Of a DNA stretch of 11,938 bases, positions 5,916 through 11,938 are shown in pieces. Origin of the DNA: Thermoplasmata archaeon (lineage in GTDB: Archaea > Thermoplasmatota > Thermoplasmata > Sysuiplasmatales > Sysuiplasmataceae); the NCBI GenBank assembly GCA_021796175.1, contig JAJYOM010000039.1, forward strand, positions 1 through 11,938. The letters run 5' to 3'. The translations under genes and the position numbers were made by a program. The number at the start of each line of letters is the position of its first letter. Positions within the stretch are counted from its first letter, which is position 1. A model generated the notes under the pieces. The model saw only the letters and a list, made by a program, of their open reading frames with translations, was not told the DNA's origin and did no database searches.

Positions 5916-6992
5916 TCAGCTTCTCGGCGCGCCGCATACAGGGCAGCGCAGTGCAGTGGAATCAATGAGTGTGCCGCAGAACTGGCACTTCACCTTTACA
6001 ACCTCCTCGACAACTATCTGCTGTACTGGCGGCTGTTGCTGTGGAGTAAGGTTGATTGGAGGGGGCGGCGGATGATGCGGTTCCGGGCGCTCCAACTGTT
6101 CAGGCGGTTTGGATGCATAGTTGTAACCCACCTTTCCGCCGGAGGGGTGCTGTGGTATCTGCCCCCTCGCCCTTCTGGACCTCGAACGCAGCACGACTGC
6201 CGTGACAATAATAATCACAATGGCCAGAACTGCAACAAGGAGCAGTACATCGGTTGTATTGAATCCCTGAGGCTGCGCAGTCGGTGCAGAAGCGGCTGTG
6301 AGAGCGAAGCTGGTCGAAGTGACGTACAGAACCTCAGTATAGGTGAAACCGTTGCCGGCCGAATCGCTGTCATGCTCCGTCCACTGGTAACCGATAATGT
6401 ATCCTGTTCCGGGGTCAAAATAGGTGTTCCATGTGTATGTGGCGGTAAAAAGGCCGTATGCGTCATTTCTCTGGTACGAACCAGCTCCCTGGGCATAAAT
6501 CGCCCTGACGTATTTGCCTTCGGACAGGAGATGGTAGCTGTAGTCTGTCGAGGACACAACCATCTGGGTGTTCAGCAGGTAAAACTGGGAAGACTGGCCA
6601 AGTGTGTTGTTCATGTAGAACCACACAAATGGATTCGAGTATCCGGCCTGGCCGTCCGTTCCATTGACGTAATGGTAGGTGTCATAGGAAAATGTATAGT
6701 TGCCTGCCGAACTGCCGCTGATTGACGCGCCTGTGTTATTGCTGTAAGACCAGAAATACTGGTAGAAGGCCCCGGCAACGCCACCTGGCTGAAGCGAGGT
6801 GATTCTCTCCGTCCCGTTGATGTACTGGTGCTCGACATAGCCGGTGTAGTTTCCCTGCCCGTTGTTGACTGTTATTGTTTCGTAATAGTTGAGGAAGTCC
6901 CCCTGCCTGGGAGTGTAATGCGAGACGGCAGCAGATGGGAGGAGTATCAGTGATGCGATGAGGAAAGCACCAAACAGTGTCCAGAGTTTCAT
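5916..6992 (-). CDS. secreted-type single-pass membrane protein with cytoplasmic zinc ribbon
   Basis: A 358-residue protein of unknown function with a readable topology. Residues 1-23 are a signal peptide or anchor (MKLWTLFGAFLIASLILLPSA). Residues ~24-245 are an aromatic and Asn/Ser/Thr/Gly-rich extracytoplasmic domain with seven N-glycosylation sequons (N48, N59, N85, N98, N110, N128, N245). Residues 248-268 form a strong membrane helix followed by the basic stop-transfer RSRSRRARG. Residues ~278-325 are a Pro/Gln-rich linker (HHPPPPPINL). The C-terminus is a zinc ribbon with C336-x2-C339 and C350-x2-C353 (CQFCG...CPVCG). The ectodomain therefore faces outside and the ribbon the cytoplasm. 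It is the last gene of a three-gene unit; its ATG overlaps the upstream stop (ATGA, 6989-6992) and GGAGGA (7001-7006) lies 8 bases upstream. No catalytic motif is seen; a sensor, adaptor or envelope scaffold is possible. Confidence 0.83.
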   Translation of the reverse strand: MKLWTLFGAFLIASLILLPSAAVSHYTPRQGDFLNYYETITVNNGQGNYTGYVEHQYINGTERITSLQPGGVAGAFYQYFWSYSNNTGASISGSSAGNYTFSYDTYHYVNGTDGQAGYSNPFVWFYMNNTLGQSSQFYLLNTQMVVSSTDYSYHLLSEGKYVRAIYAQGAGSYQRNDAYGLFTATYTWNTYFDPGTGYIIGYQWTEHDSDSAGNGFTYTEVLYVTSTSFALTAASAPTAQPQGFNTTDVLLLVAVLAIVIIIVTAVVLRSRSRRARGQIPQHPSGGKVGYNYASKPPEQLERPEPHHPPPPPINLTPQQQPPVQQIVVEEVVKVKCQFCGTLIDSTALRCPVCGAPRS

Positions 6993-8518
6993 CCGTAGAA
7001 TCCTCCGAACCCGTGCACGTGGCCGGGGTGAACTCCTCCTATTCCGCTGAAAGTGGAATAGTATGATGAATGCACAAGTATCAGCGGCACGTACAGAGGC
7101 ATGAAGGGCCGCGAGGCAGCGTACGTGAACTGCACGGGTGTTTCTGCAATCCTGGCTGTGCTGTCGAGATCCCTGACAAGCTCATTCTTTATGCCATGAA
7201 TCATCCTGACGCCGAGTGCAATCAGTTCTGACTGCTCGAGTCCGCCGGCCCTGGTCCCTATGATGGAATATGACTTTTCAAGCAGGTTAAGCGTCTCGTT
7301 TGCCTCCATGACAGGTATTGACGCAAGTATTGCCGCCGCAACAAGCGGATATTCAAGATAATGCTTCAGCCCCTCTGTGATTATCGAGAGCTTGGTCTGC
7401 AGGCCCTCCGGTGGTATGTCTGAAACGCTGAGGTATGCAGCTGACAGTTCAGTATCTTCGGACACCTGGAAGCCCCAGGACGAAAAGAGCGTCTTGGCGG
7501 ACATAAATTTCTTCTTTATATCGTCAGGCGGTGCATTGACCACAGACATCACAGCTGCCGATTCGTAAGAGCCCGTGATCTGCCTGAAATCACTGAAAGT
7601 GTCAAGCGGGAAGGTGCCGTCGTATCTCCTTCCGAAAAACAGTATTGAGGTTATACCCGCCGACAATTCCTTCGGCACATCCGCCTTGTGCCTCAGCTCG
7701 TGGTCGAGCTCTTCAAGAGCAGGAAGAGAGCTGCTCAGATCCGCTCCCGAGCATGTGAGGACCTCTGCTGCCATGAGCCTGTTCTCGACATTATGTGATA
7801 TACTGTCAATGCTGTTGTAGGAACTGATGAACCTGTTCGCCAGGGCAGCAGTATCACCCTGTATCTTCGCAAGTCCGACAGCGGTGCTCCATATGTGCGA
7901 GGTGTCTGTATCGCTCACTGCACTGTAAATGTAGTTGTAAAACTGTGCTGCCCTTGAGGCTATTCCGTCAAGCTCTGAAATCGTAAGGTTCATCTGCTGC
8001 ACATATGCCGGAAACTCCATATCTGACGCCCTGTAAATCCTGATGCCGAGATCCTTCATTGTCGAGAGACCGGACTCAGTAAGCGAGACATAGGAATCAC
8101 CGAACGGGACGAGTTTGTCGAATTGAGATTTCTTGCTGATGTACGATGTGAGAAGTGTTTCCTTGCCTGAGATATCGGATGTGATGTTCCTGAGAGCCTC
8201 GGCATCCTGACTCGCCTTCTGCTCTTCAGTCTCTTCCTTCTCCCTGCCGCCAAGATGGAAGAATATAGAGTGCGTCTTCTTGAAATCCTCGACATATTCT
8301 GCTCTCTCCTGCTGCTCCTGGTTCTTCTCCTGCGCAATAGAACTCGTCAGCTGACCAATCTGGTCTACGTCTGCGGAGAGCTTCCCGTACTCGTCCTTCG
8401 ACAGCACCTGAATGTATCCGCCTGTTTTGAGCGAGTCAAGGTCCGGCTGGGACACGGTTGCAGTCACTGTTCTGCCTGAAATCTGGTTGAAAAAATAGTA
8501 CACATCGGAGCACTTCAT
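6989..8518 (-). CDS. unrecognised cytoplasmic protein with charged N-terminal region and tandem helical repeats
   Basis: A 509-residue protein I cannot assign. Residues ~45-130 are charged and glutamine-rich (QEKNQEQQERAEYVEDFKK, REKEETEEQ), probably a coiled coil. Residues ~135-165 (YVSLTESGLSTMKDLG) resemble the end of a winged-helix unit. From about 248 to 422 there are five similar helical units of 33-39 residues, each opening with a small-residue-rich helix: LMAAEVL (248-254), LSAGITS (285-291), ESAAVMS (319-325), LSAAYLS (358-364) and LVAAAIL (392-398). The second and third recurrent blocks contain PP-E/D-x-L/I turns. The protein ends in a Gly/His-rich tail, VHPGHVHGFGGFYG. There is no signal peptide and there are no convincing membrane helices, although 473-484 is hydrophobic. 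Start and stop overlap the neighbouring genes by ATGA at both ends, so it is made in step with them. An adaptor or scaffold between the kinase-like protein and the membrane protein is an inference. Confidence 0.75.
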   Translation of the reverse strand: MKCSDVYYFFNQISGRTVTATVSQPDLDSLKTGGYIQVLSKDEYGKLSADVDQIGQLTSSIAQEKNQEQQERAEYVEDFKKTHSIFFHLGGREKEETEEQKASQDAEALRNITSDISGKETLLTSYISKKSQFDKLVPFGDSYVSLTESGLSTMKDLGIRIYRASDMEFPAYVQQMNLTISELDGIASRAAQFYNYIYSAVSDTDTSHIWSTAVGLAKIQGDTAALANRFISSYNSIDSISHNVENRLMAAEVLTCSGADLSSSLPALEELDHELRHKADVPKELSAGITSILFFGRRYDGTFPLDTFSDFRQITGSYESAAVMSVVNAPPDDIKKKFMSAKTLFSSWGFQVSEDTELSAAYLSVSDIPPEGLQTKLSIITEGLKHYLEYPLVAAAILASIPVMEANETLNLLEKSYSIIGTRAGGLEQSELIALGVRMIHGIKNELVRDLDSTARIAETPVQFTYAASRPFMPLYVPLILVHSSYYSTFSGIGGVHPGHVHGFGGFYG

Positions 8519-9693
8519 CCAACATCCCTGTCCACAACCGAAAACGACTTATTTAGTTTTTGTTCATCTAATTTATTCTTGATAATCAATTTTAGGGAGC
8601 CGCCCTCGCTGGTGAGGTCGATGAACCGATCGTCCTTCACCGCTTCCCTGACTAGCATCTCAAACTGCATCCTCCTGTCTCCTGCTGGACCGAAGCGGGA
8701 TGCCCTCTCATTCTCGATCTGCTCGTATGCAAACATGAATTCATAGAGTGAACGGTGCAGCTGCTCCTCGATTTTGTCTGCAACCATCTTCTCGTCCACG
8801 ACTCTTTCTTCAATACCCTCCAGATCAACAAAGAAAACCGTTCCATCCGGTGCAAGAACGGCGTCCTTGTCCAGCCAGACATCGTTGAAGTCCAGACCTG
8901 AATATCTTCCGTCCTCACGCAATCTCATAGTCCTTGGAAAGAGTGTGAGGAGTGAGATGCAGCTGCGAATGAAATTCATCTCAAATTCGTACGCTTTTTC
9001 ATTGCTGTCTATGACGAACATATCAAAGACCCTCTTCATGTGCCGGCCCATTACGCTGCCCGAGTGGAAGTAAACCCTGATGTTCGAAGGGACGAGCCGC
9101 AATTCCTGTACTATCCTGCCGTTGAAACGCCTGTACCAGTAGATTGATTTCGCAGCCCTCTCCACTTCCTCGGGGAGATATACGACGCGTATCACCGGCG
9201 CAATCCTGAAGCCGTTTATGGAGGTCATATCGGCCATCTCTGAAACTCTCAAAGCGGTGGAAGCATGCTCCACTCCCTGCCCGCCATAGGGCGAACCTCT
9301 CAGCCAGAGCTCGCCCGTTATGAACCTCGAAACGCCACTCCCGCTCTCCCTTATTCTGCTCCTCAATTTCAAGTCACCGACCAGGCTGGACAGATATTCT
9401 CTGTCCAGGAGCTGGTAGGAAAAAGGTGCGGTTGTAGAGCCTATCCCCTTTACGGACAAATGGAAATCCAGACCGTCGATTGTTGCGACGGGGGAAGGAG
9501 AAATGGCGCCCCTGTTGTCATCCTCGACGAACTGCCCGACTTCAAAGGGCTTCACATCCAGCAGTGCTGCCATGGTGTCCGGAAGATACACAGCTGAGAG
9601 TTCCTTACTGTCAAATTGGCTGAACTGGCTGTTTGTTATCCTCTCGTCCGCCTGAAAGAGTTGAAGTCCCACCCGACTGCCAAGAATTTTCAT
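8515..9693 (-). CDS. kinase-like protein, divergent SelO/YdiU-type (tentative)
   Basis: A 392-residue cytoplasmic protein, first gene of a three-gene unit. Read in order its motifs follow the SelO pseudokinase: FHLSVKGIGSTTAPFS (77-92) against LQLKGAGRTPYS; GVEHASTALRVSEM (140-153) then INGFRIAPV against GRAVLRSSIREFLCSEAM..LGIPTTRAL; RLVPSNIRVYFHSG (199-212) against RVAPSxxRFGxFE; GLDFNDVWLD (266-275) against the MNTDNMSI catalytic loop; and VFFVDLEG (286-293) in place of the metal-binding IDYGP. If so, K82, E152, N270 and D290 are candidate nucleotide/metal residues. SelO proteins transfer AMP to Ser/Thr/Tyr of target proteins; transfer of that activity here is inference. It is shorter than typical SelO (about 480-550). 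An ordinary protein-kinase or aminoglycoside-kinase relative is the alternative. The first ~70 residues and the tail (~330-392) are unassigned. ATG 9693 has no strong ribosome binding site. Confidence 0.6.
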   Translation of the reverse strand: MKILGSRVGLQLFQADERITNSQFSQFDSKELSAVYLPDTMAALLDVKPFEVGQFVEDDNRGAISPSPVATIDGLDFHLSVKGIGSTTAPFSYQLLDREYLSSLVGDLKLRSRIRESGSGVSRFITGELWLRGSPYGGQGVEHASTALRVSEMADMTSINGFRIAPVIRVVYLPEEVERAAKSIYWYRRFNGRIVQELRLVPSNIRVYFHSGSVMGRHMKRVFDMFVIDSNEKAYEFEMNFIRSCISLLTLFPRTMRLREDGRYSGLDFNDVWLDKDAVLAPDGTVFFVDLEGIEERVVDEKMVADKIEEQLHRSLYEFMFAYEQIENERASRFGPAGDRRMQFEMLVREAVKDDRFIDLTSEGGSLKLIIKNKLDEQKLNKSFSVVDRDVG

Positions 9694-9722
9694 ATTTTCC
9701 AGTCCTGCTTGCTATGGTGTGG

Positions 9723-9748
9723 AGTCAGACAGCAGTCAGGACTATTAA
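9723..9748 (-). promoter_or_regulatory. probable promoter and direct-repeat operator of the three-gene operon
   Basis: On the minus strand TTAATA (9748-9743) is a TATA-like box that would start transcription near 9720 and leave a leader of about 27 bases before ATG 9693. Between box and start lie two direct copies of CTGACT (9739-9734 and 9728-9723) exactly 11 bases apart, about one helix turn. Repeats at this position are a common layout for a repressor site. Motif and spacing only. Confidence 0.4.
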
Positions 9749-9776
9749 CTCTTGCAGATCGTTGGGCAATCGGGAA

Positions 9777-9943
9777 GGAGGAGGTGGATTGCCTTCGACC
9801 TCCCACATCGCCCTACGTACCGTTCCGTAATACGGCGGTGGGTCTGTATTGAGGCATTTGCATGCCCTGAAGTGCATGACTTCTCCTGCCGTATGGCAGG
9901 AACGGCACTTCGCACGGACTTGGAAATGCTTCACCTTTCCTCC
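9777..9943 (+). ncRNA. candidate structured RNA, nested stems (family unknown)
   Basis: As plus-strand RNA the stretch can fold as follows: outer GGAGGA (9777-9782) with TCCTCC (9938-9943); a local hairpin ACCG-tt-CCGT/ACGG-CGGT (9819-9839); a 10-pair stem 9850-9859 with 9924-9933 containing one G-U pair; inside it GAAGTGC (9869-9875) with GCACTTC (9905-9911); and at the tip TCCTGCC-GTAT-GGCAGGA (9884-9901). Alternative local hairpins also exist (9853-9866 and 9869-9883). The G-U pair becomes C-A on the other strand, which weakly favours plus-strand transcription. It does not show the conserved cores of RNase P, SRP or tRNA. It could also be a DNA-level element, such as a mobile-element remnant. 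No promoter or terminator is established for it. Confidence 0.4.
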
Positions 9944-10012
9944 CATGCAGGATATACTGCCAGACGCCGTCAGAATTTGATGACGCACTGAATCACAGAC
10001 ATTCCCCCTTCT

Positions 10013-10027
10013 GCACATGTGATGTGC
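10013..10027. repeat. perfect short hairpin GCACAT-GTG-ATGTGC
   Basis: A six-base perfect stem with a three-base loop, 80 bases outside the insertion sequence end. It contains the self-complementary CACATGTG. Role unknown; it could be a small terminator-like structure or chance. Confidence 0.4.
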
Positions 10028-10106
10028 GTACTATGAGTTCTGTTGACTTCTGACCTGAGTTTGGACATGGGGGTGGAAATCCCTTCGTAAAACGTTCGTG
10101 ACCGCC

Positions 10107-10119
10107 GGTAGTATCAATT
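10107..10119 (+). repeat. left terminal inverted repeat of the IS
   Basis: GGTAGTATCAATT begins 22 bases beyond the transposase stop codon and pairs with the TGATACCACC motifs at the right end. The A at the fourth position differs from the G of both right-end copies. Confidence 0.55.
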
Positions 10120-10128
10120 GGAAACAAT

Positions 10129-11823
10129 TCACGCCTTGTTGGGAACGAAGCGCTCGAGGTTGAGCGCCTTCACGAGCGCCCTCTCCTCCTTCTCCATCCG
10201 TTCGAGCTTGAACCTGACCTTCCTGTCTTCACCGCCGCCGGTGATGAGGCCGCCGAGCCTTATCCTCGACAGCTGTGCCGCGAGCTTCCCTATCGGCACA
10301 CGCTCTCCCGTCGCCTTCTCCACCTTCCACTGGATGTACCTGTAGAACAGCAGACCCATGACGCACATGAACACATGTGCCCTGATACGTTTGTCGAACC
10401 TGTGGTATATGGGCATGACGGGAAAGAGCAAAGTGTCCTTGAGCACATGATAGTCCTCCTCCATTGCACTCCTCGCGAAGTATGTCCTGGCTATGCGTTC
10501 GTCGTCCCAGTCCTTCCTGTCCGTGAATATCGCTGTCCTGCCGAAGCCGTCCGCCTTCTCCCTCTCCGCCTTCCCGTCAATCCAGCATGTGAGCGTCATC
10601 GCTCCCTTTCCCCGTGCGGCCTTCTCGATCGTGCCGCCCACGCGGTAGCGGAAGACGGAGCGCCATTTCTCCGGTATGAGTGCATTGACCTTCCTGTGTA
10701 TGCCCTCGGCTGTCGGCCTCCTCCCCCTGCGGCCGCTGTCCAGCGAGGATGCGATTTCGCCGCATCCATCCGTGAAGCGCCTCTTCGCATGCCCATAGTC
10801 CATGCGCTGCCTCTCCTCCGCCGATCTGCTGTATGCGACGACAACAACGCCATTCACGCCCATGACGGTCATGGGCGAACGGTACGTGAGCACCTGTTCG
10901 CCTTTCTCCGTCGTGTATGTTTCGCTGAAACAGGAGATCTGCACCTTCAGGAGCTCCGTGACCTGGTTCCTCTTCAGCGAACTGACGAAATGCGCCTTCG
11001 CCCCGGTGATTGCGCTCAGCCCTTCCTCTGAGTTCATGCCCTTGTCGAACACGAAGCACAGATCATCGCATTTCACGCCCAGCCTGCCCAGCGTGTCTAT
11101 CATGGAGTCGACCGAGTTCATGAAGTGCTTAGAATCGTTCTCGTTGCCCGGGAATGTGTTGTGTATGACCGGTATGTGTGTTTCAGTCACAGCAGTCGCC
11201 AGGCCGACGAGTTTCGCCTGCCTGTTGCCCTCCTTGGCGTGGCCGGCCCTGGGCAGCGTCCTGTCGGTGTCTCCCCGCGGCTGCTGCTCGGTGCTGAAGT
11301 TCGTAGTGTCGAAGAACACTGTGGAGGGGCTGTGCCCCTGTGCAACGAGCCTCTGTGCCAGTTTGAACGATATGGTATCTATGGCAGCGGGCGTCAGTCT
11401 GTCCATGTTCCGCCCGTAGCTCTTCGTGTCCAGTGCGGGTATGTGCGACATGAGCACCGGAAGCACGGAACGTCCGGACCACTCCCCCATCGCGTTCTTC
11501 GACAGCGGCTCCTCCGAGCGACCGCAGAGGTATGCGAGCGTCGACTTCGCCGTTGCGGCGCTGCCTGTCACCTGCCTCACAGTCTCCATGAACTGAATAT
11601 CATTGTCGACATCGGCGATGGCGGCGATTGTGCCGAAACGGAACGAGACGAGTTCGAAGTCGTCCGGCACGCCTCTCTTCTGCCTTACGAGATCAAGTAT
11701 GTCATCCCCCGTGCCGAGATAGATGTTCATCACAGTCCTGCTCCTGCCATCTATCTTTGCGGTACGTCTGAGATAGTAGTCGGTGCGGCCGCTCGGGCTC
11801 TTCCTTCCCCAGACGAATGTCAT
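10129..11823 (-). CDS. DDE transposase, IS4 superfamily/IS1634-like, intact
   Basis: A 564-residue transposase with an RNase H-like fold that cuts and joins the IS ends. The catalytic triad can be read as D172 in VFFDTTNF, D260 in CFVFDKGMNS and E455 in RSAMEEDYHVLKD, the last fitting the YREK-like (I/M)E-x2-Y/F-x2-LK helix of IS4/IS1634 enzymes. RIRAHVFMCVMGLLFYR (479-495) is the typical segment after the E motif. The long gap between D260 and E455 houses the beta-strand insertion usual for this group. The N-terminus (VWGRKSPSGRTDYYLRR) matches the family's R/K-rich beginning. ATG 11823 lies close to a TATA-like box, so the message may be leaderless or short-leadered. There is no frameshift, and the length is in the normal 500-600 range. 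It probably acts only on its own element. Confidence 0.93.
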   Translation of the reverse strand: MTFVWGRKSPSGRTDYYLRRTAKIDGRSRTVMNIYLGTGDDILDLVRQKRGVPDDFELVSFRFGTIAAIADVDNDIQFMETVRQVTGSAATAKSTLAYLCGRSEEPLSKNAMGEWSGRSVLPVLMSHIPALDTKSYGRNMDRLTPAAIDTISFKLAQRLVAQGHSPSTVFFDTTNFSTEQQPRGDTDRTLPRAGHAKEGNRQAKLVGLATAVTETHIPVIHNTFPGNENDSKHFMNSVDSMIDTLGRLGVKCDDLCFVFDKGMNSEEGLSAITGAKAHFVSSLKRNQVTELLKVQISCFSETYTTEKGEQVLTYRSPMTVMGVNGVVVVAYSRSAEERQRMDYGHAKRRFTDGCGEIASSLDSGRRGRRPTAEGIHRKVNALIPEKWRSVFRYRVGGTIEKAARGKGAMTLTCWIDGKAEREKADGFGRTAIFTDRKDWDDERIARTYFARSAMEEDYHVLKDTLLFPVMPIYHRFDKRIRAHVFMCVMGLLFYRYIQWKVEKATGERVPIGKLAAQLSRIRLGGLITGGGEDRKVRFKLERMEKEERALVKALNLERFVPNKA

Positions 11824-11836
11824 CGTTCAGGAATAG

Positions 11837-11846
11837 TGATACCACC
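11837..11846 (-). repeat. inner copy of IS right-end motif (TGATACCACC)
   Basis: A ten-base exact copy of the motif also found at 11898-11907, in the same orientation. It may be the true IS end, with the outer copy belonging to a second element or target, or a subterminal transposase site. Confidence 0.55.
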
Positions 11847-11855
11847 ATAAATACC

Positions 11856-11882
11856 TATACACGAAGAAACTGTGTATAAAAT
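11856..11882 (-). promoter_or_regulatory. transposase promoter with perfect dyad
   Basis: TATACAC (11856-11862) and GTGTATA (11872-11878) form a perfect 7-base inverted repeat with a 9-base centre. On the minus strand the distal arm is part of TTTTATACAC, a good TATA box that would start transcription near 11850, about 27 bases before ATG 11823. The arms may therefore double as an autoregulatory transposase site. Inference from layout. Confidence 0.4.
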
Positions 11883-11897
11883 GAATTAACGAAAAAA

Positions 11898-11907
11898 TGA
11901 TACCACC
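11898..11907 (-). repeat. outer right-end motif/terminal repeat of the IS
   Basis: TGATACCACC, the outermost match to the left terminal repeat, preceded by six A. Read inward on the minus strand it gives GGTGGTATCATTT, a slightly better match to the left end than the inner copy. Confidence 0.5.
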
Positions 11908-11938
11908 AAATTACCGTCCAGACAAACAGTACAGGGTA

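Larger units (their letters stand above)
9694..10106. other. gene-free region between the operon and the insertion sequence
   Basis: About 413 bases without a credible coding frame. From left to right it holds the operon promoter (9723-9748), a set of nested stems (9777-9943), a short CGTCA/TGACG hairpin (9968-9985, 8-base loop) and a GCACAT-GTG-ATGTGC hairpin (10013-10027). The last part, 10028-10106, shows nothing I can name. A 97-codon cysteine-containing minus-strand frame (9725-10018) covers the stems and has no family signal. Confidence 0.5.
10107..11907 (-). mobile_element. insertion sequence, IS4 superfamily (IS1634-like)
   Basis: The intact transposase gene is bounded by short imperfect terminal inverted repeats. 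The left end at 10107 reads GGTAGTATCAATT; the right end at 11907, read on the minus strand, gives GGTGGTATCATTT, matching at 11 of 13 positions. A second copy of the right-end motif sits 61 bases further in (11837-11846), so the element is either 1801 or 1740 bases long. No target-site duplication is obvious at either candidate border, so the exact ends remain open. The element is visibly richer in G and C than the flanking operon. The intact reading frame suggests recent activity. Confidence 0.72.

Noticed and set aside
5874..6725. 283-codon plus-strand frame starting in an ATGA overlap with the acetyltransferase stop
   Set aside because: The overlap looks like coupling, but the frame is antisense to the membrane/zinc-ribbon gene, which has a signal peptide, sequons and paired cysteines; the plus product is arginine/cysteine-rich shadow sequence.
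9725..10018. 97-codon minus-strand frame with several cysteines
   Set aside because: Cysteines are not in a metal-binding arrangement I recognise, the frame covers the nested stems and the operon promoter, and it would run into the operator repeats.
9694..10106. tRNA, RNase P RNA or SRP RNA in the structured intergenic region
   Set aside because: No GGTTCGAATCC-type T-arm, no RNase P conserved core and no SRP helix 8 motif could be found on either strand.
10375..11031. 218-codon plus-strand frame, and similarly 10802-11419 and 11125-11850
   Set aside because: Antisense shadows of the GC-rich transposase gene, without motifs or ribosome binding sites.
10101..11938. target-site duplication flanking the IS
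   Set aside because: Bases outside 10107 (GACCGCC) do not match those after 11846 (ATAAATA) or 11907 (AAATTAC).
1..11938. CRISPR array or phage genes
   Set aside because: No series of regularly spaced repeats and no capsid, terminase or integrase-like products in any frame.

Overview
The window looks like chromosomal DNA of an archaeon, most likely a Thermoplasmata relative. Ribosome binding sites are of the archaeal GGTGA/GGAGG type, several starts have AT-rich TATA-like boxes about 25 bases from a plausible transcript start, arginine is written largely with AGG/AGA, and one secreted protein is full of N-glycosylation sequons. The lineage is an inference from style; no rRNA or marker gene is present.

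Left part (2-2728, plus strand): a 5'-truncated dihydrodipicolinate synthase/N-acetylneuraminate lyase family aldolase, then purC (SAICAR synthetase, de novo purine synthesis), then an extended SDR NAD-dependent sugar epimerase lying just behind purC. Next comes a 358-base control region (TATA-like boxes, an operator-like dyad, a T-tract). It precedes an OFA-type (oxalate/formate antiporter-like) MFS transporter whose stop lies inside the ribosome-binding/start region of a small two-helix membrane protein, probably a partner subunit. A C11G5 tract and a pyrimidine-rich terminator-like stretch follow, then a GNAT acetyltransferase that converges on the next operon.

Middle part (9693 down to 5916, minus strand): three genes joined by two ATGA stop/start overlaps. 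In order they are a divergent kinase-like protein whose motif order resembles the SelO/YdiU pseudokinase (AMPylase) family, an unrecognised protein with a charged N-terminal region and five tandem roughly 35-residue helical repeats, and a signal-peptide-bearing, heavily sequon-rich single-pass membrane protein with a proline-rich tail ending in a cytoplasmic zinc ribbon. This looks like a coupled outside-to-inside signalling or envelope module and is the best candidate here for an undescribed system; its function is unknown.

Right part (9694-11938): a gene-free stretch of 435 bases that holds the probable operon promoter and a set of nested stems (9777-9943) resembling a structured RNA. It is followed by an apparently intact IS4-superfamily (IS1634-like) insertion sequence with a 564-residue DDE transposase on the minus strand, short imperfect terminal repeats and a duplicated right-end motif.
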